DNA of 64,000 nt from Streptomyces sp. CB00316 (GCF_001905595.1 NZ_LIXI01000002.1:682001-746000), one strand, 5' to 3'. Positions 47,597 to 55,550 are shown, counted from the stretch's first letter. Notes: generated by a model from the sequence alone, not told the origin. Made by a program: numbers and translations.

Positions 47597-48124
47597 TTAC
47601 AGAAGCTGCTTCTTCTCTAAGTAGTAGGCGTAGCCGCCGCTCTCAGCGCCGGTGGCGACGGCCGAGAAGCCGAGAGGACCTGACTCGGTCGTGCCGATGC
47701 TCCGCTGGAAGATGGTGGAGCCGTCGCACGCGTGGGTACCCGCGGCCGACGCCACCTCCTTGCCCGCGAGGCGGAAGGTCAGTGCCACCTTGGCGCCACC
47801 CGTGCAGGTCAACGCGAACGACACGCTCAGCACGTCCTCGGGCACGGAGGCCAGTGTGTTGCCGAACTGCTGCTGCAGCACACCGTCCCCCTCGCCGAGG
47901 GACTCCATGTCGACGATGCCCTCATCCAGCAGGGACTTCGCCGCTTCTCACGTGAAGGTGTGGCTGCCGGACACGGCCCACGACACGGTCTGACGGGGCA
48001 GCAGCCAGGTCGACTGCGGCTTCCTCTTGTCAGGCATGAAGTGAGGCGACCCCTTGACGGTGTGTTTCGGCCGGTCGTTCAGCTCGGGCCAGACCATCGC
48101 GCTGAATTCGCCCTTGCTCGTCAT
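47597..48124 (-). pseudogene. Gene split by an in-frame TGA (unknown protein)
   Basis: One continuous frame of 176 codons is interrupted by TGA at codon 59 (47948-47950). The first part has 58 codons (MTSKGEFSAMVWPEL...) and the second 116 codons before TAA. Both halves have normal codon use. The ATG overlaps the stop of the upstream small gene (CCATGA), so translation would be coupled. No family is recognised; the downstream half has two Cys and a Gly/Ser-rich beta-like pattern. The last codons include a rare TTA Leu codon. Nonsense mutation is the simplest explanation; sequencing error or programmed readthrough are alternatives. Confidence 0.65.
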
Positions 48125-48303
48125 GGGCTTTCCCCTTCGAACGTGAAGGTGAGTGTGTCGTCGGCGCCGACGACACGTCCGTCGTTCAGCACGATCATCG
48201 CGCCGTCGGCCGGAACCGGCTCGCCCGCCGGAGCGGCGGCACCCGAGCCGGCTCCTGCGAGCAGGACGGCGCCGGCGGTTATGAGAGGCGGCGCGGTACG
48301 CAT
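48121..48303 (-). CDS. Small secreted or membrane peptide
   Basis: A 60-aa product with a hydrophobic signal-like segment (residues 6-24) followed by a short extracytoplasmic tail (APAGEPVPADGAMIVLNDG). No family is recognised. It is coupled through a 4-base overlap (ATGA) to the interrupted gene downstream. The start is the only ATG with the signal directly after it; no strong ribosome site is seen. Confidence 0.5.
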   Translation of the reverse strand: MRTAPPLITAGAVLLAGAGSGAAAPAGEPVPADGAMIVLNDGRVVGADDTLTFTFEGESP

Positions 48304-48782
48304 GGCGATGCGGTTCAATCGTCCCCGTTTCTTATGGAGGTCGGGAGGACCCCTGGTCGGGGAGCCGAGACCGTCACGCTGAGCGATGTTCGGAGAAAGC
48401 TCTGGGCGCTCCGAGCGGTCTTCTTGCGCCGTTCCTACCGTGCTGCGCCCGAGAGGGGCAATCGCTAAGTGGCGCAGATCACGTACGGATCCGAATTGCG
48501 CGGTATGGGCCGGGAGTTGCCTCGGAGGAACCTCAGAGGGCGGAGAGCGCGACGGCTTCCCCCGTCCCGCAGAACGAGGGCCTCTGGTTGCCGTGCGCGT
48601 CAACGGCACGGCTTTGTCCTCATGCCCGCCGAGCAGCACCCGGAGCGCGACCTGGCAGACTCGTGGGAGGCGCCTGCGCGGTCGGCTCCAACCCCTATGG
48701 CCGACCTGTGGCCGGACTGCCCTGCACGGGGCGCCCAGCCGGTAGGCTGTTGACCGCTCCGCAGCAGGTGAAGCAGGGCGAA
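48304..48782. other. Upstream region of tRNA-Ser
   Basis: About 480 bases with only weak frames. A likely tRNA promoter -10 (TAGGCT, 48743-48748) lies 35 bases before the tRNA. Frames such as 48469-48753 show no recognisable protein and are not called. Confidence 0.45.
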
Positions 48783-48872
48783 GGTGGGTTGCCCGAGCGG
48801 CCTAAGGGAACGGTCTTGAAAACCGTCGTGGCAGCGATGTCACCGTGGGTTCAAATCCCACACCCACCGCCA
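48783..48872 (+). tRNA. tRNA-Ser (anticodon UGA)
   Basis: A complete cloverleaf: acceptor GGTGGGT paired with ACCCACC, discriminator G and encoded CCA. The anticodon stem ACGGT/ACCGT encloses loop CTTGAAA (anticodon TGA). A long class II variable arm is present, as is the T arm GTGGG-TTCAAAT-CCCAC. Its 3' part is the attachment site of the downstream element. Confidence 0.97.
48814..48870 (+). repeat. attL (57-bp repeat within tRNA-Ser)
   Basis: Identical over 57 bases to 55551-55607. It runs from the anticodon loop to one base past the discriminator base. The tRNA stays functional because the element supplies the 3' half. Confidence 0.9.
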
Positions 48873-48896
48873 CAGGTCAGCGAACGTGCTGACCAG

Positions 48897-48926
48897 AAGG
48901 GGCGCCCCTCCTCAGGGGCGCCCCTT
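48897..48926 (+). terminator. Terminator after tRNA-Ser (element side)
   Basis: A 13-bp perfect inverted repeat AAGGGGCGCCCCT with 4-base loop, immediately after the tRNA. It lies inside element 1, so the element appears to bring its own terminator. Confidence 0.8.
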
Positions 48927-49443
48927 CGTCGTGTGCCCTGTCTCACTCCGAACCGCACCTGTGCCGCTTTGGATCATCGCGTGTGGACCAGGTGTGGACC
49001 ACAGTCCGACCAGGGTGACGCCCACTCCACTGGTCGGGCGGTCAGTCGTACCGGTCGAACAGCGGTGTGCGCTGGCTTCGTCGGGCCTGGTGGCTTTGAA
49101 CGCCCTCAGGCGTCCGATGGAGCTGCCCGAGTAATGAGCCGAACGTCGGTGTTCATAATTTCGGATCTCTATGCACTGATCGGGTCACGGAATGTAGTAT
49201 CAGTGCGCCCAGGGATCAAAGCCTGCCCGAGTTGCCGGACAGCGTAAGGCCCCCTGAACATGCCCGACCCCAACCCCAACAGGACACCGGCCAAAGCCGC
49301 TCCGGCCACCGGCGTGGGCGAGGCGCGCGCCGTATTTCCAACGGTCAGTGATGGGGCGGAAGTTGACGTGTTCCATGTTGACGGACGGATCGTGTTGGCA
49401 GCCCTCTTCCTGCTACGGTCATCCGTTCGCCGAGGAGGTCGTG
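48927..49443. other. Left-end non-coding region of element 1
   Basis: About 520 bases without a convincing gene. It contains the motif TGGACCAGGTGTGGACC (48984-49000), related to one at the other end of the element. A minus-strand frame ending at 49169 has a hydrophobic stretch (near 49265-49320) but no plausible start. Confidence 0.5.
48984..49000. repeat. Element 1 left end motif
   Basis: TGGACCAGGTGTGGACC matches 55459-55475 at 16 of 17 bases. It contains two TGGACC words 5 bases apart, a layout like integrase arm-type sites. Confidence 0.6.
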
Positions 49444-49830
49444 ATGAACGGATCCCTGCCCGTTGCTGCCCAGGTGGATCTACGCCGGCAGCCGGTTGAA
49501 GACGTGCTGGAGCGCGTGGAAGAGGCTCTACACGTGCGGTTGGTTCGGGAGGTCTTGGTGCGCAAGCGCCGTTCCTTGGGCGGCCGTACGGAGCGGGGCA
49601 CGTGGGTGCGTATTGAGCGGCGGGGATTCGAGCGGATCGGCCCGCAGGGCTGGAACGGGACCGAGGCTGCTGCCGTACTGCAAGGGGTCGCGATGCCCGA
49701 GTGGTACCAGGGTGTGGCATGGCGCGAGCCGGGCGAACCGGTGATGTGGCGTGCGGATGAGCTGGAGCTGCTTGCATCGCCGTCTGTCGCCAAGGGCGCC
49801 CTGGTGCTCGAAGACCCGGGCCTGCCGGAT
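49444..49830 (+). pseudogene. Truncated gene, N-terminal part of an APH-like protein
   Basis: About 129 codons beginning at ATG 49444 after GAGGAGG. The product (MNGSLPVAAQVDLRRQPVED...) contains RTERGTWVRIERR, WNGTEAAAVLQG and MWRADELELL and stops resembling protein after EDPGLPDAW. From memory this resembles the N-terminus of aminoglycoside-phosphotransferase-like proteins that lack a defined substrate; that is inference. The frame runs on to 50253 but only as the antisense of the aldo/keto reductase gene, so the 3' half of the gene has been lost. Confidence 0.6.
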
Positions 49831-49831
49831 G

Positions 49832-50366
49832 CGTGGAGGTCGATGCCCACGAGGAACCCGGCCCGGACCATGAGGACGTCCGGAGACGGCAGGTCGTCCA
49901 CCCCGACCATGCCGAGCGGCCGGGTGTCCCAGGAAGACACACCCCATGTGCGGCACAGGCCCTCGCGAGCCGCGTCGACCAGGGCGGTGCAAGCGCTGCC
50001 GAGGAGGGCGTGGCCATCGGCCGGGGACAGGCCCGTGAGGCTCCGTTCGGGGTTGTGGAGGAGCACAGTGTCAGGTTCTCTGCCGAGTTCCTGGGCCGCC
50101 TTCTCGATGGCCAAGCGCAGCCGACTTGGATCGAGGGAATGCTCAGCACCTCCGGCGCCGGGGAAGAAGCCCACCTTCGTGGACAGGGCAAACTTCGGCA
50201 GCAGATCAGTAGCCGTCTCGGCCAGCACCGCGTGCGAGCGGAAGCCGAGGTAGGCAGCTGCGGTGTCCAGGGCGGTGACGCCGAGGTCGAGTGCGGCCGT
50301 CAGGATGTCGCGGTGGTGACGAGACCGGTGTAGGCCGAGGACAAGGCGGGGGTCAGCTCCGTGCAC
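49832..50366 (-). pseudogene. Truncated aldo/keto reductase gene
   Basis: About 178 codons from GTG 50366, which has AAGGAGG 4 bases upstream and overlaps the 3' end of the JmjC gene by 67 bases. The product starts RLVLGLHRSRHHRDILTAAL and has the AKR blocks ALDLGVTALDTAAAYLG (active-site Asp, with Tyr nearby), STKVGFF and LLHNPE, ending after LMVRAGFLVGID. At about 49830 homology stops and the frame continues antisense through the plus-strand fragment to 49419. The C-terminal half of the barrel is missing, so the enzyme should be inactive. Confidence 0.75.
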
Positions 50367-51511
50367 AGTTCCTCCTTCAGCAGGATCTCGGCGAGCTGTT
50401 CCACGTCCAGGCCGGTCTTGTCGGCGGCGTCGGCGATGTCGACGGGGTGGCCGCTCAGCAGCAGGGCGAGGGCGGGGTAGGCCTTGCCGGCGAACGTGAG
50501 CTTCCTGCCCGCGGCGAGGACATCCACGGTGTCGTGGCGCTGCTCGATCACGGGCTCGAAGTCGGTGACGCACACGACGGCCGCGGGCTTCCCGAACAGG
50601 CCGGTGGCCGGGACATGCCGGGCGGCCAGCCGTTCCCGCTCGCGCGCATCGAAGAAGTCCTGGGGGGTCAGTTTCGTAGCCATCTCGGCGACGGCGTCGG
50701 CCAGGAGCCGCTGCTGCCCCTCCCACTGGCCGGGGGAGTTCCAGCGGTCCAGGTCGTACCGGAACAGCTCCTGCGTGCGGGCCTGGTCGGCGAGCCAGGC
50801 CAGCCAGTTCACGCCGACGCGCTTCACGATGCCGAAGGTGGCGTGCAGGCTGTAGCCGTCGCCCTGGTCGTCCCGAGTGGCCTGGTGCCAGAAGCCGCGC
50901 GGGATGTGCATCACGTCGCCGGGCTCCATGACGCCCTGCCACACGATCTCGTCGCTGGGTTCGGAGTTGGTGGCGGAGTCGCGATACATCGGAGCCTTGC
51001 GCGAGCTACTGCGGACTTCCCAGCTCTTGCGGCCGGCGAGCTGGACGATCACGACGTCGTGGTCGTCCCAGTGGAGCTTGAAGCCGCTGGCGTCCTGCGT
51101 GGTCAGGTAGGCGTTCACCTGAACCAGCTCACGGGCCCACCACTGGAGCGCACGGCAGGTGGCTTCCATGGCCGGGTCGAAGAAGTCGACCTCATCCAGA
51201 ACCATGGTGCAGCCCTCGCGCATCAGCGCGCCGACGCGGTGCATGTCGGCCATGGGGATGGCCTGTCCCCGCCGGGTGACGGAGGGGTGGATGTAGCGGC
51301 CGGGGTGCAGTTCGGCGCCGTCCTGGAAGATGCGGAACTGGGGTGTGGTGACGCTGCGGCGCATCACCAGGTCCAGCAGCTTCCTGGGGTTGAGCAGGCG
51401 ATCGAGCAGCTCAAGATCCTCGATCGTTCCCCGGGCGAAAGCGGCTCCGAGTTCCCGGGGTCCGTCCCAGCCGAGGGCTTTCTCCATCGCGGTGACGAAG
51501 TGGTGGTCCAC
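50300..51511 (-). CDS. JmjC/cupin_4-type Fe(II)/2-oxoglutarate oxygenase
   Basis: A 403-aa protein of the ribosomal-oxygenase-like cupin family. The iron ligands are recognisable as His147-x-Asp149 in KLHWDDHDVVIVQLAGRKSW and distal His209 in HIPRGFWHQAT. A C-terminal winged-helix-like region (about 330-400) completes the ROX architecture. Relatives hydroxylate ribosomal protein residues, but here a small peptide gene is immediately upstream and an AKR gene overlaps downstream, so modification of that peptide is an alternative. The GTG at 51511 follows GGAGG. Confidence 0.82.
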   Translation of the reverse strand: MDHHFVTAMEKALGWDGPRELGAAFARGTIEDLELLDRLLNPRKLLDLVMRRSVTTPQFRIFQDGAELHPGRYIHPSVTRRGQAIPMADMHRVGALMREGCTMVLDEVDFFDPAMEATCRALQWWARELVQVNAYLTTQDASGFKLHWDDHDVVIVQLAGRKSWEVRSSSRKAPMYRDSATNSEPSDEIVWQGVMEPGDVMHIPRGFWHQATRDDQGDGYSLHATFGIVKRVGVNWLAWLADQARTQELFRYDLDRWNSPGQWEGQQRLLADAVAEMATKLTPQDFFDARERERLAARHVPATGLFGKPAAVVCVTDFEPVIEQRHDTVDVLAAGRKLTFAGKAYPALALLLSGHPVDIADAADKTGLDVEQLAEILLKEELCTELTPALSSAYTGLVTTATS

Positions 51512-51601
51512 GTGTTCCTCCGGTCTGCGTCATGGGGGTGAGGGCCGGGGGCCCGCCGTGGATGGCGAGCCCCCGGTTGGTGCTGTGGCGTGCTGGTGGT
51601 G

Positions 51602-51757
51602 CTATTCCTGCGGGAGGTTCAGGCCGTCGCGGTTCTCGCCGTCGTCGCCCGCGGAGGTGCCGGTGGAGTCGGACTCCGCCGCCGCAGAGGTGAAGCGGTC
51701 CTGGACCTTGATCAGGCTCTCGACGCCGATCAGCAGGTCTTCCTTCTGCGCTGCCAT
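51602..51757 (-). CDS. Small acidic peptide (candidate precursor peptide)
   Basis: A 51-aa peptide from ATG 51757, with GGAG 6-7 bases upstream. It has an amphipathic N-terminal part (KEDLLIGVESLIKVQDRF) and a Ser/Thr/Asp/Glu-rich C-terminus ending GENRDGLNLPQE. No family is recognised. It is 90 bases upstream of the JmjC gene on the same strand. The layout resembles a leader and core peptide next to modifying enzymes, but this is inference; it could equally be a small regulatory protein. Confidence 0.6.
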   Translation of the reverse strand: MAAQKEDLLIGVESLIKVQDRFTSAAAESDSTGTSAGDDGENRDGLNLPQE

Positions 51758-51920
51758 GTGTGTCTCCATTTCCTGGAAGTCCAGGGCCGACGGGTGCCGG
51801 CCCAGCCCCGATGGGGCGTGCCTCACTAGCCCTGTTGTTTCCGGGCCGGTGAGGAGACAGGGGTGGCGCGAGGCCACGGATCGCGCGAACTCGGGATTCG
51901 TGCCGGAAGCCGGTTGCCGG

Positions 51921-52145
51921 TCAGCGGCCGGGATCACCAGCGATGGCCAGGGTGACCACCAGGACGATGACGGCCGCGGCGTAGAGGAGCACGGCGAGCT
52001 GTTGGCGCCAGCCCCACGGTGCTCGGCCACGTACCCGGGAATCCCGTTCTAAGGGGGCGTTCAACGTCGGAAGGCGGCCACTACGCCGCCCCCGGCGCGG
52101 TGGATGCCGGCTGAAGGGCACGGGCCGATGACGAGGTCCCGCCAC
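51921..52145 (-). CDS. Small membrane protein
   Basis: A C-terminal hydrophobic helix (AVLLYAAAVIVLVVTLAIAG) preceded by basic residues and APWGWRQQ. The start is uncertain: ATG 52145 gives 74 aa but overlaps the upstream gene, and TTG 52064 gives 47 aa. Function is unknown. Confidence 0.45.
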   Translation of the reverse strand: MAGPRHRPVPFSRHPPRRGRRSGRLPTLNAPLERDSRVRGRAPWGWRQQLAVLLYAAAVIVLVVTLAIAGDPGR

Positions 52146-52380
52146 AGCGGGGGCACTCGCACGGGGGGTAGCGGCCGGGGTTGGAGAGGATGTCGAACGG
52201 GTCGCCTTCCAGGACCCGTGTGCTCGGCGACCACGTCCGGCCCGAGTCCCGCGATACCCGGATGCTCATCAGGACGCGGGGCTCTATGCCCAGGTCAGGG
52301 GTTGCCCCGAGGGCCGTTCGCTCTGTGTCAGGAGTGCCCGCCGAATCGTTCAAGGCGGTCGTCCTCGGTCGCTTCGCCAT
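52081..52380 (-). CDS. Small hypothetical protein with Cys motif
   Basis: A 99-aa protein. Residues about 37-80 (VLMSIRVSRDSGRTWSP, EGDPFDILSNPGRYPPC, CPRCGG) resemble short Streptomyces proteins found near XRE regulators on integrated elements. The CECPRC cluster could bind zinc. The ATG at 52380 is divergent from the XRE gene, with a shared palindrome between them. Function is unknown. Confidence 0.62.
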   Translation of the reverse strand: MAKRPRTTALNDSAGTPDTERTALGATPDLGIEPRVLMSIRVSRDSGRTWSPSTRVLEGDPFDILSNPGRYPPCECPRCGGTSSSARALQPASTAPGAA

Positions 52381-52428
52381 GTCCAGAAGGATGGCGATCA
52401 GGACGACGTGCCAGAAAGGCCCAGCGGA

Positions 52429-52445
52429 TTACCCAACTTGGGTAA
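52429..52445. promoter_or_regulatory. Palindromic operator upstream of XRE regulator
   Basis: TTACCCAACTTGGGTAA is a 17-bp palindrome (8-bp arms, one central base) in the 122-base divergent gap. It lies 57 bases before the XRE start and 48 bases before the small-gene start, the expected place for autoregulation. Confidence 0.7.
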
Positions 52446-52502
52446 CATCACGGTCGGTTGAGACCTTGAAGCGATCCGTAGTCTTCCTCCGGAGCGTGCC
52501 CG

Positions 52503-53861
52503 ATGCCCGAGTCACGTCGCACGAAGGAACTACCGGCAAGTCTGCTCACCGATCCCGAGATGATCGATGCGTGCCGCGTGCGCGACTTCGCGAGGGTCTT
52601 TCGCCTGGTCAAGGCACGCGCTGGCATCTACCCGTCGATGATCGCGCGCCAGTGTGAGCTGACGCCGAGCCGGGTGGGGGAGGTAATCGCGGGCCAGCGG
52701 CAGCTCCTCCACATGGACGTGATCGAGCGGATTGCCGATGGGTTGCGCATCCCGGGGCACATGCTCGGGCTTGCCCGACGGGAGTGGGAAACGCCAGTCG
52801 CGCTTGCGGTGGTAGAGCGAGAGCCACCGGAATTGGTGCACCCGCCTGCCGGGCTCAGGCCGCTTGCAGCCTTACCCGGGGTGGAGGTGGACAGCATCCT
52901 TGCCTTGGCTGCCGGTAGCAAGCCGAGCCCTTCCACTCTCCAGGCGCTCCGGTCCTCGATCGAGGACTACTGGCGACGCGACGACGAGCACGGAGGGGAG
53001 ACCCTTCGACCGGCCGTCGTCGGCCAGCTGCGATACGTCGAAGGGCTGCTGAAGGGCCAGCGGCCGACGCCGATACAGAACGGCCTCTACGGCATTGCGG
53101 CGGAGCTGGCGCGGCTGACGGGTTGGACGTACTTCGACGCCCGGCAGTACCAGCAGGCCCGCGCGTACTTCTCGGAAGCTCTGCAACTGGCCAGAGAGAT
53201 TGACGACCATCCGTTCATGGCCAACGTGCTGGCCTGCATGAGCTTGCAAGCGACCTACCAGGACAAGCCGGCGGACGCGCTTGCCCTGGTGTCTGCTGCC
53301 CAGGACCAGGCCCGTGCCGCCAGCGGGGCGACGCCGAGAGTGCGGGCGATGCTGGCCATGCGCGAAGCCTTCGCCCACGCGACCTTGGGGGACCGGAAGG
53401 CGACGCATACCGCGATCTCCGAGGCTCACAGTCAGTTCGAGCGCATCCACGAGGGCGACCCGGACCCGGCATGGGTGACGTACTTCGATGAACCGAAGCT
53501 CATCGTGGACACCGGCATTGCACACGGCCGTCTTGGCGAGGCAGCGATTGCCGAACCGCTGATCGCGGATGCGCTGGCGCGGGAGGATCCTGCGAACCAG
53601 CGTGGCCGGGCGTTCCATGCCTTCTGGCTGGCCCGCACGCAGCTCCAGCGCGGCAAGCTCGACCAGGCGTGCCACACGGCGATAGAGGCCCTGGTGCCTG
53701 CCGCGGCGGTGTCGTCCGAGCGGGTGGCCGGGCACCTTCGCGAGTTCTACGAGCAGCTTGCGCCCTATCGCGAGGTGCCGGCCGCGGTTGCCTTCGAGGC
53801 ACGTCTACGAGCGATGCTTCCCCCGCAGGGTCAGCGAACCCCTTCGTCCATCAGGACGTAG
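52503..53861 (+). CDS. XRE family regulator with TPR-like repeats
   Basis: A 452-aa protein with an N-terminal helix-turn-helix (about 36-75: MIARQCELTPSRVGEVIAGQ, then ADGLRIPGHMLG) and a C-terminal helical TPR-like region (about 170-440). Such proteins are common in Streptomyces and often respond to a small molecule or peptide. It is divergent from the 52081 gene across a palindrome and ends in a 31-bp overlap with the convergent NUDIX gene. Confidence 0.88.
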   Translation: MPESRRTKELPASLLTDPEMIDACRVRDFARVFRLVKARAGIYPSMIARQCELTPSRVGEVIAGQRQLLHMDVIERIADGLRIPGHMLGLARREWETPVALAVVEREPPELVHPPAGLRPLAALPGVEVDSILALAAGSKPSPSTLQALRSSIEDYWRRDDEHGGETLRPAVVGQLRYVEGLLKGQRPTPIQNGLYGIAAELARLTGWTYFDARQYQQARAYFSEALQLAREIDDHPFMANVLACMSLQATYQDKPADALALVSAAQDQARAASGATPRVRAMLAMREAFAHATLGDRKATHTAISEAHSQFERIHEGDPDPAWVTYFDEPKLIVDTGIAHGRLGEAAIAEPLIADALAREDPANQRGRAFHAFWLARTQLQRGKLDQACHTAIEALVPAAAVSSERVAGHLREFYEQLAPYREVPAAVAFEARLRAMLPPQGQRTPSSIRT

Positions 53862-54364
53862 AGGAGGCCGACCAGGGAGCCGCTGCTGACGATCTCGCGG
53901 CGGTCGATCATGCCCCGGATGTTCACCAGCGGGATCCACTCGACGCGATCCGACTCGTTCTTCTCGGTCGGCGTCCCGTCGTACGTGGCACCGTCCGCAC
54001 GGAACAGGTGGTGCTGGGAGTCCGTGATGCCGTTCGCCGGTTCAGCGTAAAGCAGCGGCTTCATCGGGCCCGGACGCCAGCCGGTCTCTTCGAGGACTTC
54101 ACGGGCGGCAGCCTCGCCGGGGGTCTCGTCCGCTTCCACCAGGCCCATGGGAAGCTCCCACGCCCACGCGTCCGTGATGAAGCGGTGGCGCCACATCATC
54201 AGGACTTCTTGGCGGTCGTTGATCACGGCGGCCACGGCCAGGTGGCGGAGTTTGACGACGTGGTGTTCCCAGCGGTGGCCGTCCGGCGTTTCGATGTCGG
54301 TGAGCCACAGGTTCACCCACTTGTTTTCGTAGATCGGACGTTCCCCGTGGATCTTCCACTGCAT
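53831..54364 (-). CDS. NUDIX hydrolase
   Basis: A 177-aa NUDIX-fold hydrolase. The NUDIX box begins at Gly74: GLVEADETPGEAAAREVLEE. It is close to the ADP-ribose/NDP-sugar pyrophosphatase type in having a beta-sheet N-terminus, but the substrate is not defined. The start ATG 54364 has a GGGTCGC leader. Three 10-bp direct repeats lie upstream. Such NUDIX genes frequently accompany XRE-TPR regulators on Streptomyces elements. Confidence 0.9.
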   Translation of the reverse strand: MQWKIHGERPIYENKWVNLWLTDIETPDGHRWEHHVVKLRHLAVAAVINDRQEVLMMWRHRFITDAWAWELPMGLVEADETPGEAAAREVLEETGWRPGPMKPLLYAEPANGITDSQHHLFRADGATYDGTPTEKNESDRVEWIPLVNIRGMIDRREIVSSGSLVGLLYVLMDEGVR

Positions 54365-54401
54365 CGCTGCGACCCCTCTCGATCGGCCTCCAGCATCGCA
54401 G

Positions 54402-54431
54402 AACTAGGGCTAACTAGGGCTAACTAAGGCT
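54402..54431. repeat. Three 10-bp direct repeats upstream of NUDIX gene
   Basis: AACTAGGGCT, AACTAGGGCT and AACTAAGGCT run head to tail, followed by AGGTT. They begin 38 bases upstream of the NUDIX start codon and look like an iterated regulator-binding site. Confidence 0.7.
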
Positions 54432-54587
54432 AGGTTCAGTGAGGATTCATGTCATGCCGACGAGAACCTGAGTGCTGAGTAGCTGCGAGGGACCCTCAGC
54501 GCTTCCCAGCCAGGAAGAACTGACCGTCAGCCCCCAGACGTGCGACATGATGTTGCTCGCCGAGACGGATCCGTCAGGGGGGTGGCA

Positions 54588-55391
54588 ATGGAGCCGCAAG
54601 TGGTTACGCCAGAGGAAGTCGATCCCGAGGAGACCGCGACGGCACTGGCTGAGGCACCAGAGAAGCCGGGGAACCTCACTAGGCTGAAGCTCAGTGCGTT
54701 GGGAAACCGTCCATACAAGTGCCCTGAGGTCATACCTGCCTGGTGGAAGCTGCGCAGCACGCACAGCAGCGTGTCTGGCCTGTTCGACACGCTGCACCTA
54801 GTCCGACGCGAGCGGTCGCAGCAGAACAAGGCCGAAACTAGGGGACGTCTCCACTCTGATGCCCAAGACCTGCTGCGTGCCGCCATTGTGTTCACCTCGG
54901 CTGGCGTAGACGCCTCGGTACAAGCCCTCATTGAGCACTCTGTTCCAGCGCTGATCACGCGCCCAGGTACGCCGAGGGACAAGTACGAGACGTTCGTTGA
55001 GGAACAGGCGAGAGCGCCGAAGGTCGAAGACAGCTTCCTAGCCGCGCTGAAGTCGCAGGATCCGCGACCGGAGCTGCTCAGCCTCTACGTGCAGAGCAAG
55101 ACGAAGGCCAGCTTTCAGGGCAGTGGTGATCTTCGGACTCGTGCCGCATCCTCGCTCGGGATTACGAACCAGCAGGTACCCAGGGGACGCTTCACCTCGC
55201 TGGATGCCTTCTTCACGGCGAGGAACGACGTGGCTCACAGACTGGACATGGACAACGTCACCAGAGCTGATGCCGCACCTCCCAGGAAACTGCGCGTTCA
55301 GGAAGAGGTGCGCTCGATGTGCGACGAAGCGCTTCTCCTCGTCCGTGACCTGATCAAGGAGACCGCGGTGAATCTGGCCGCCTGCCGCTGA
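54588..55391 (+). CDS. HEPN-motif protein of unknown function
   Basis: A 267-aa largely helical protein. Near the C-terminus ARNDVAHR gives an R-N-x3-H motif (Arg212, Asn213, His217), which is the hallmark of HEPN RNase domains. Helices with LRAAIVFTSAGVDASVQALI (97-116) would form the rest of the four-helix bundle. HEPN proteins act as RNases in defence and toxin systems; no partner antitoxin is evident. The ATG at 54588 follows a GGGGGG site. Codon use is less GC-biased than in the core genes, consistent with transfer. Confidence 0.68.
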   Translation: MEPQVVTPEEVDPEETATALAEAPEKPGNLTRLKLSALGNRPYKCPEVIPAWWKLRSTHSSVSGLFDTLHLVRRERSQQNKAETRGRLHSDAQDLLRAAIVFTSAGVDASVQALIEHSVPALITRPGTPRDKYETFVEEQARAPKVEDSFLAALKSQDPRPELLSLYVQSKTKASFQGSGDLRTRAASSLGITNQQVPRGRFTSLDAFFTARNDVAHRLDMDNVTRADAAPPRKLRVQEEVRSMCDEALLLVRDLIKETAVNLAACR

Positions 55392-55458
55392 GAGCCGCAG
55401 GCCGGCGAGATCCCGGGACCCCACCGCCGCCGGTGAGACTGCGAGTCGCCTGGGCCAA

Positions 55459-55475
55459 TGGACCAGGCGTGGACC
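55459..55475. repeat. Element 1 right end motif
   Basis: TGGACCAGGCGTGGACC matches the left-end motif at 48984-49000 at 16 of 17 bases in the same orientation. It is 75 bases inside the right att copy. Confidence 0.6.
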
Positions 55476-55550
55476 GCCATCAGTGGTGAGGATCCCCAGG
55501 GGCAGGTAGAGAGCAGGTCAGAGACGCCATCGGCGCTTCCCGCAGCACTC

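Noticed and set aside
47948..47950. TGA codon considered as selenocysteine
   Set aside because: No SECIS-like element is evident, the protein is not a known selenoprotein type, and Streptomyces generally lack the system; nonsense mutation is simpler.
47941..47956. CACGTGAAG sequence resembling parS
   Set aside because: Only the central CACGTGAA matches; the outer arms do not, unlike the two real sites in the cyd operon.
49169..49330. Minus-strand hydrophobic frame near the left end of element 1
   Set aside because: Contains a membrane-like stretch but no credible start codon or ribosome site in that frame.
54402..54431. Short direct repeats considered as a CRISPR array or telomere-like repeat
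   Set aside because: Units are 10 bp with no spacers and only three copies; no cas genes are present.
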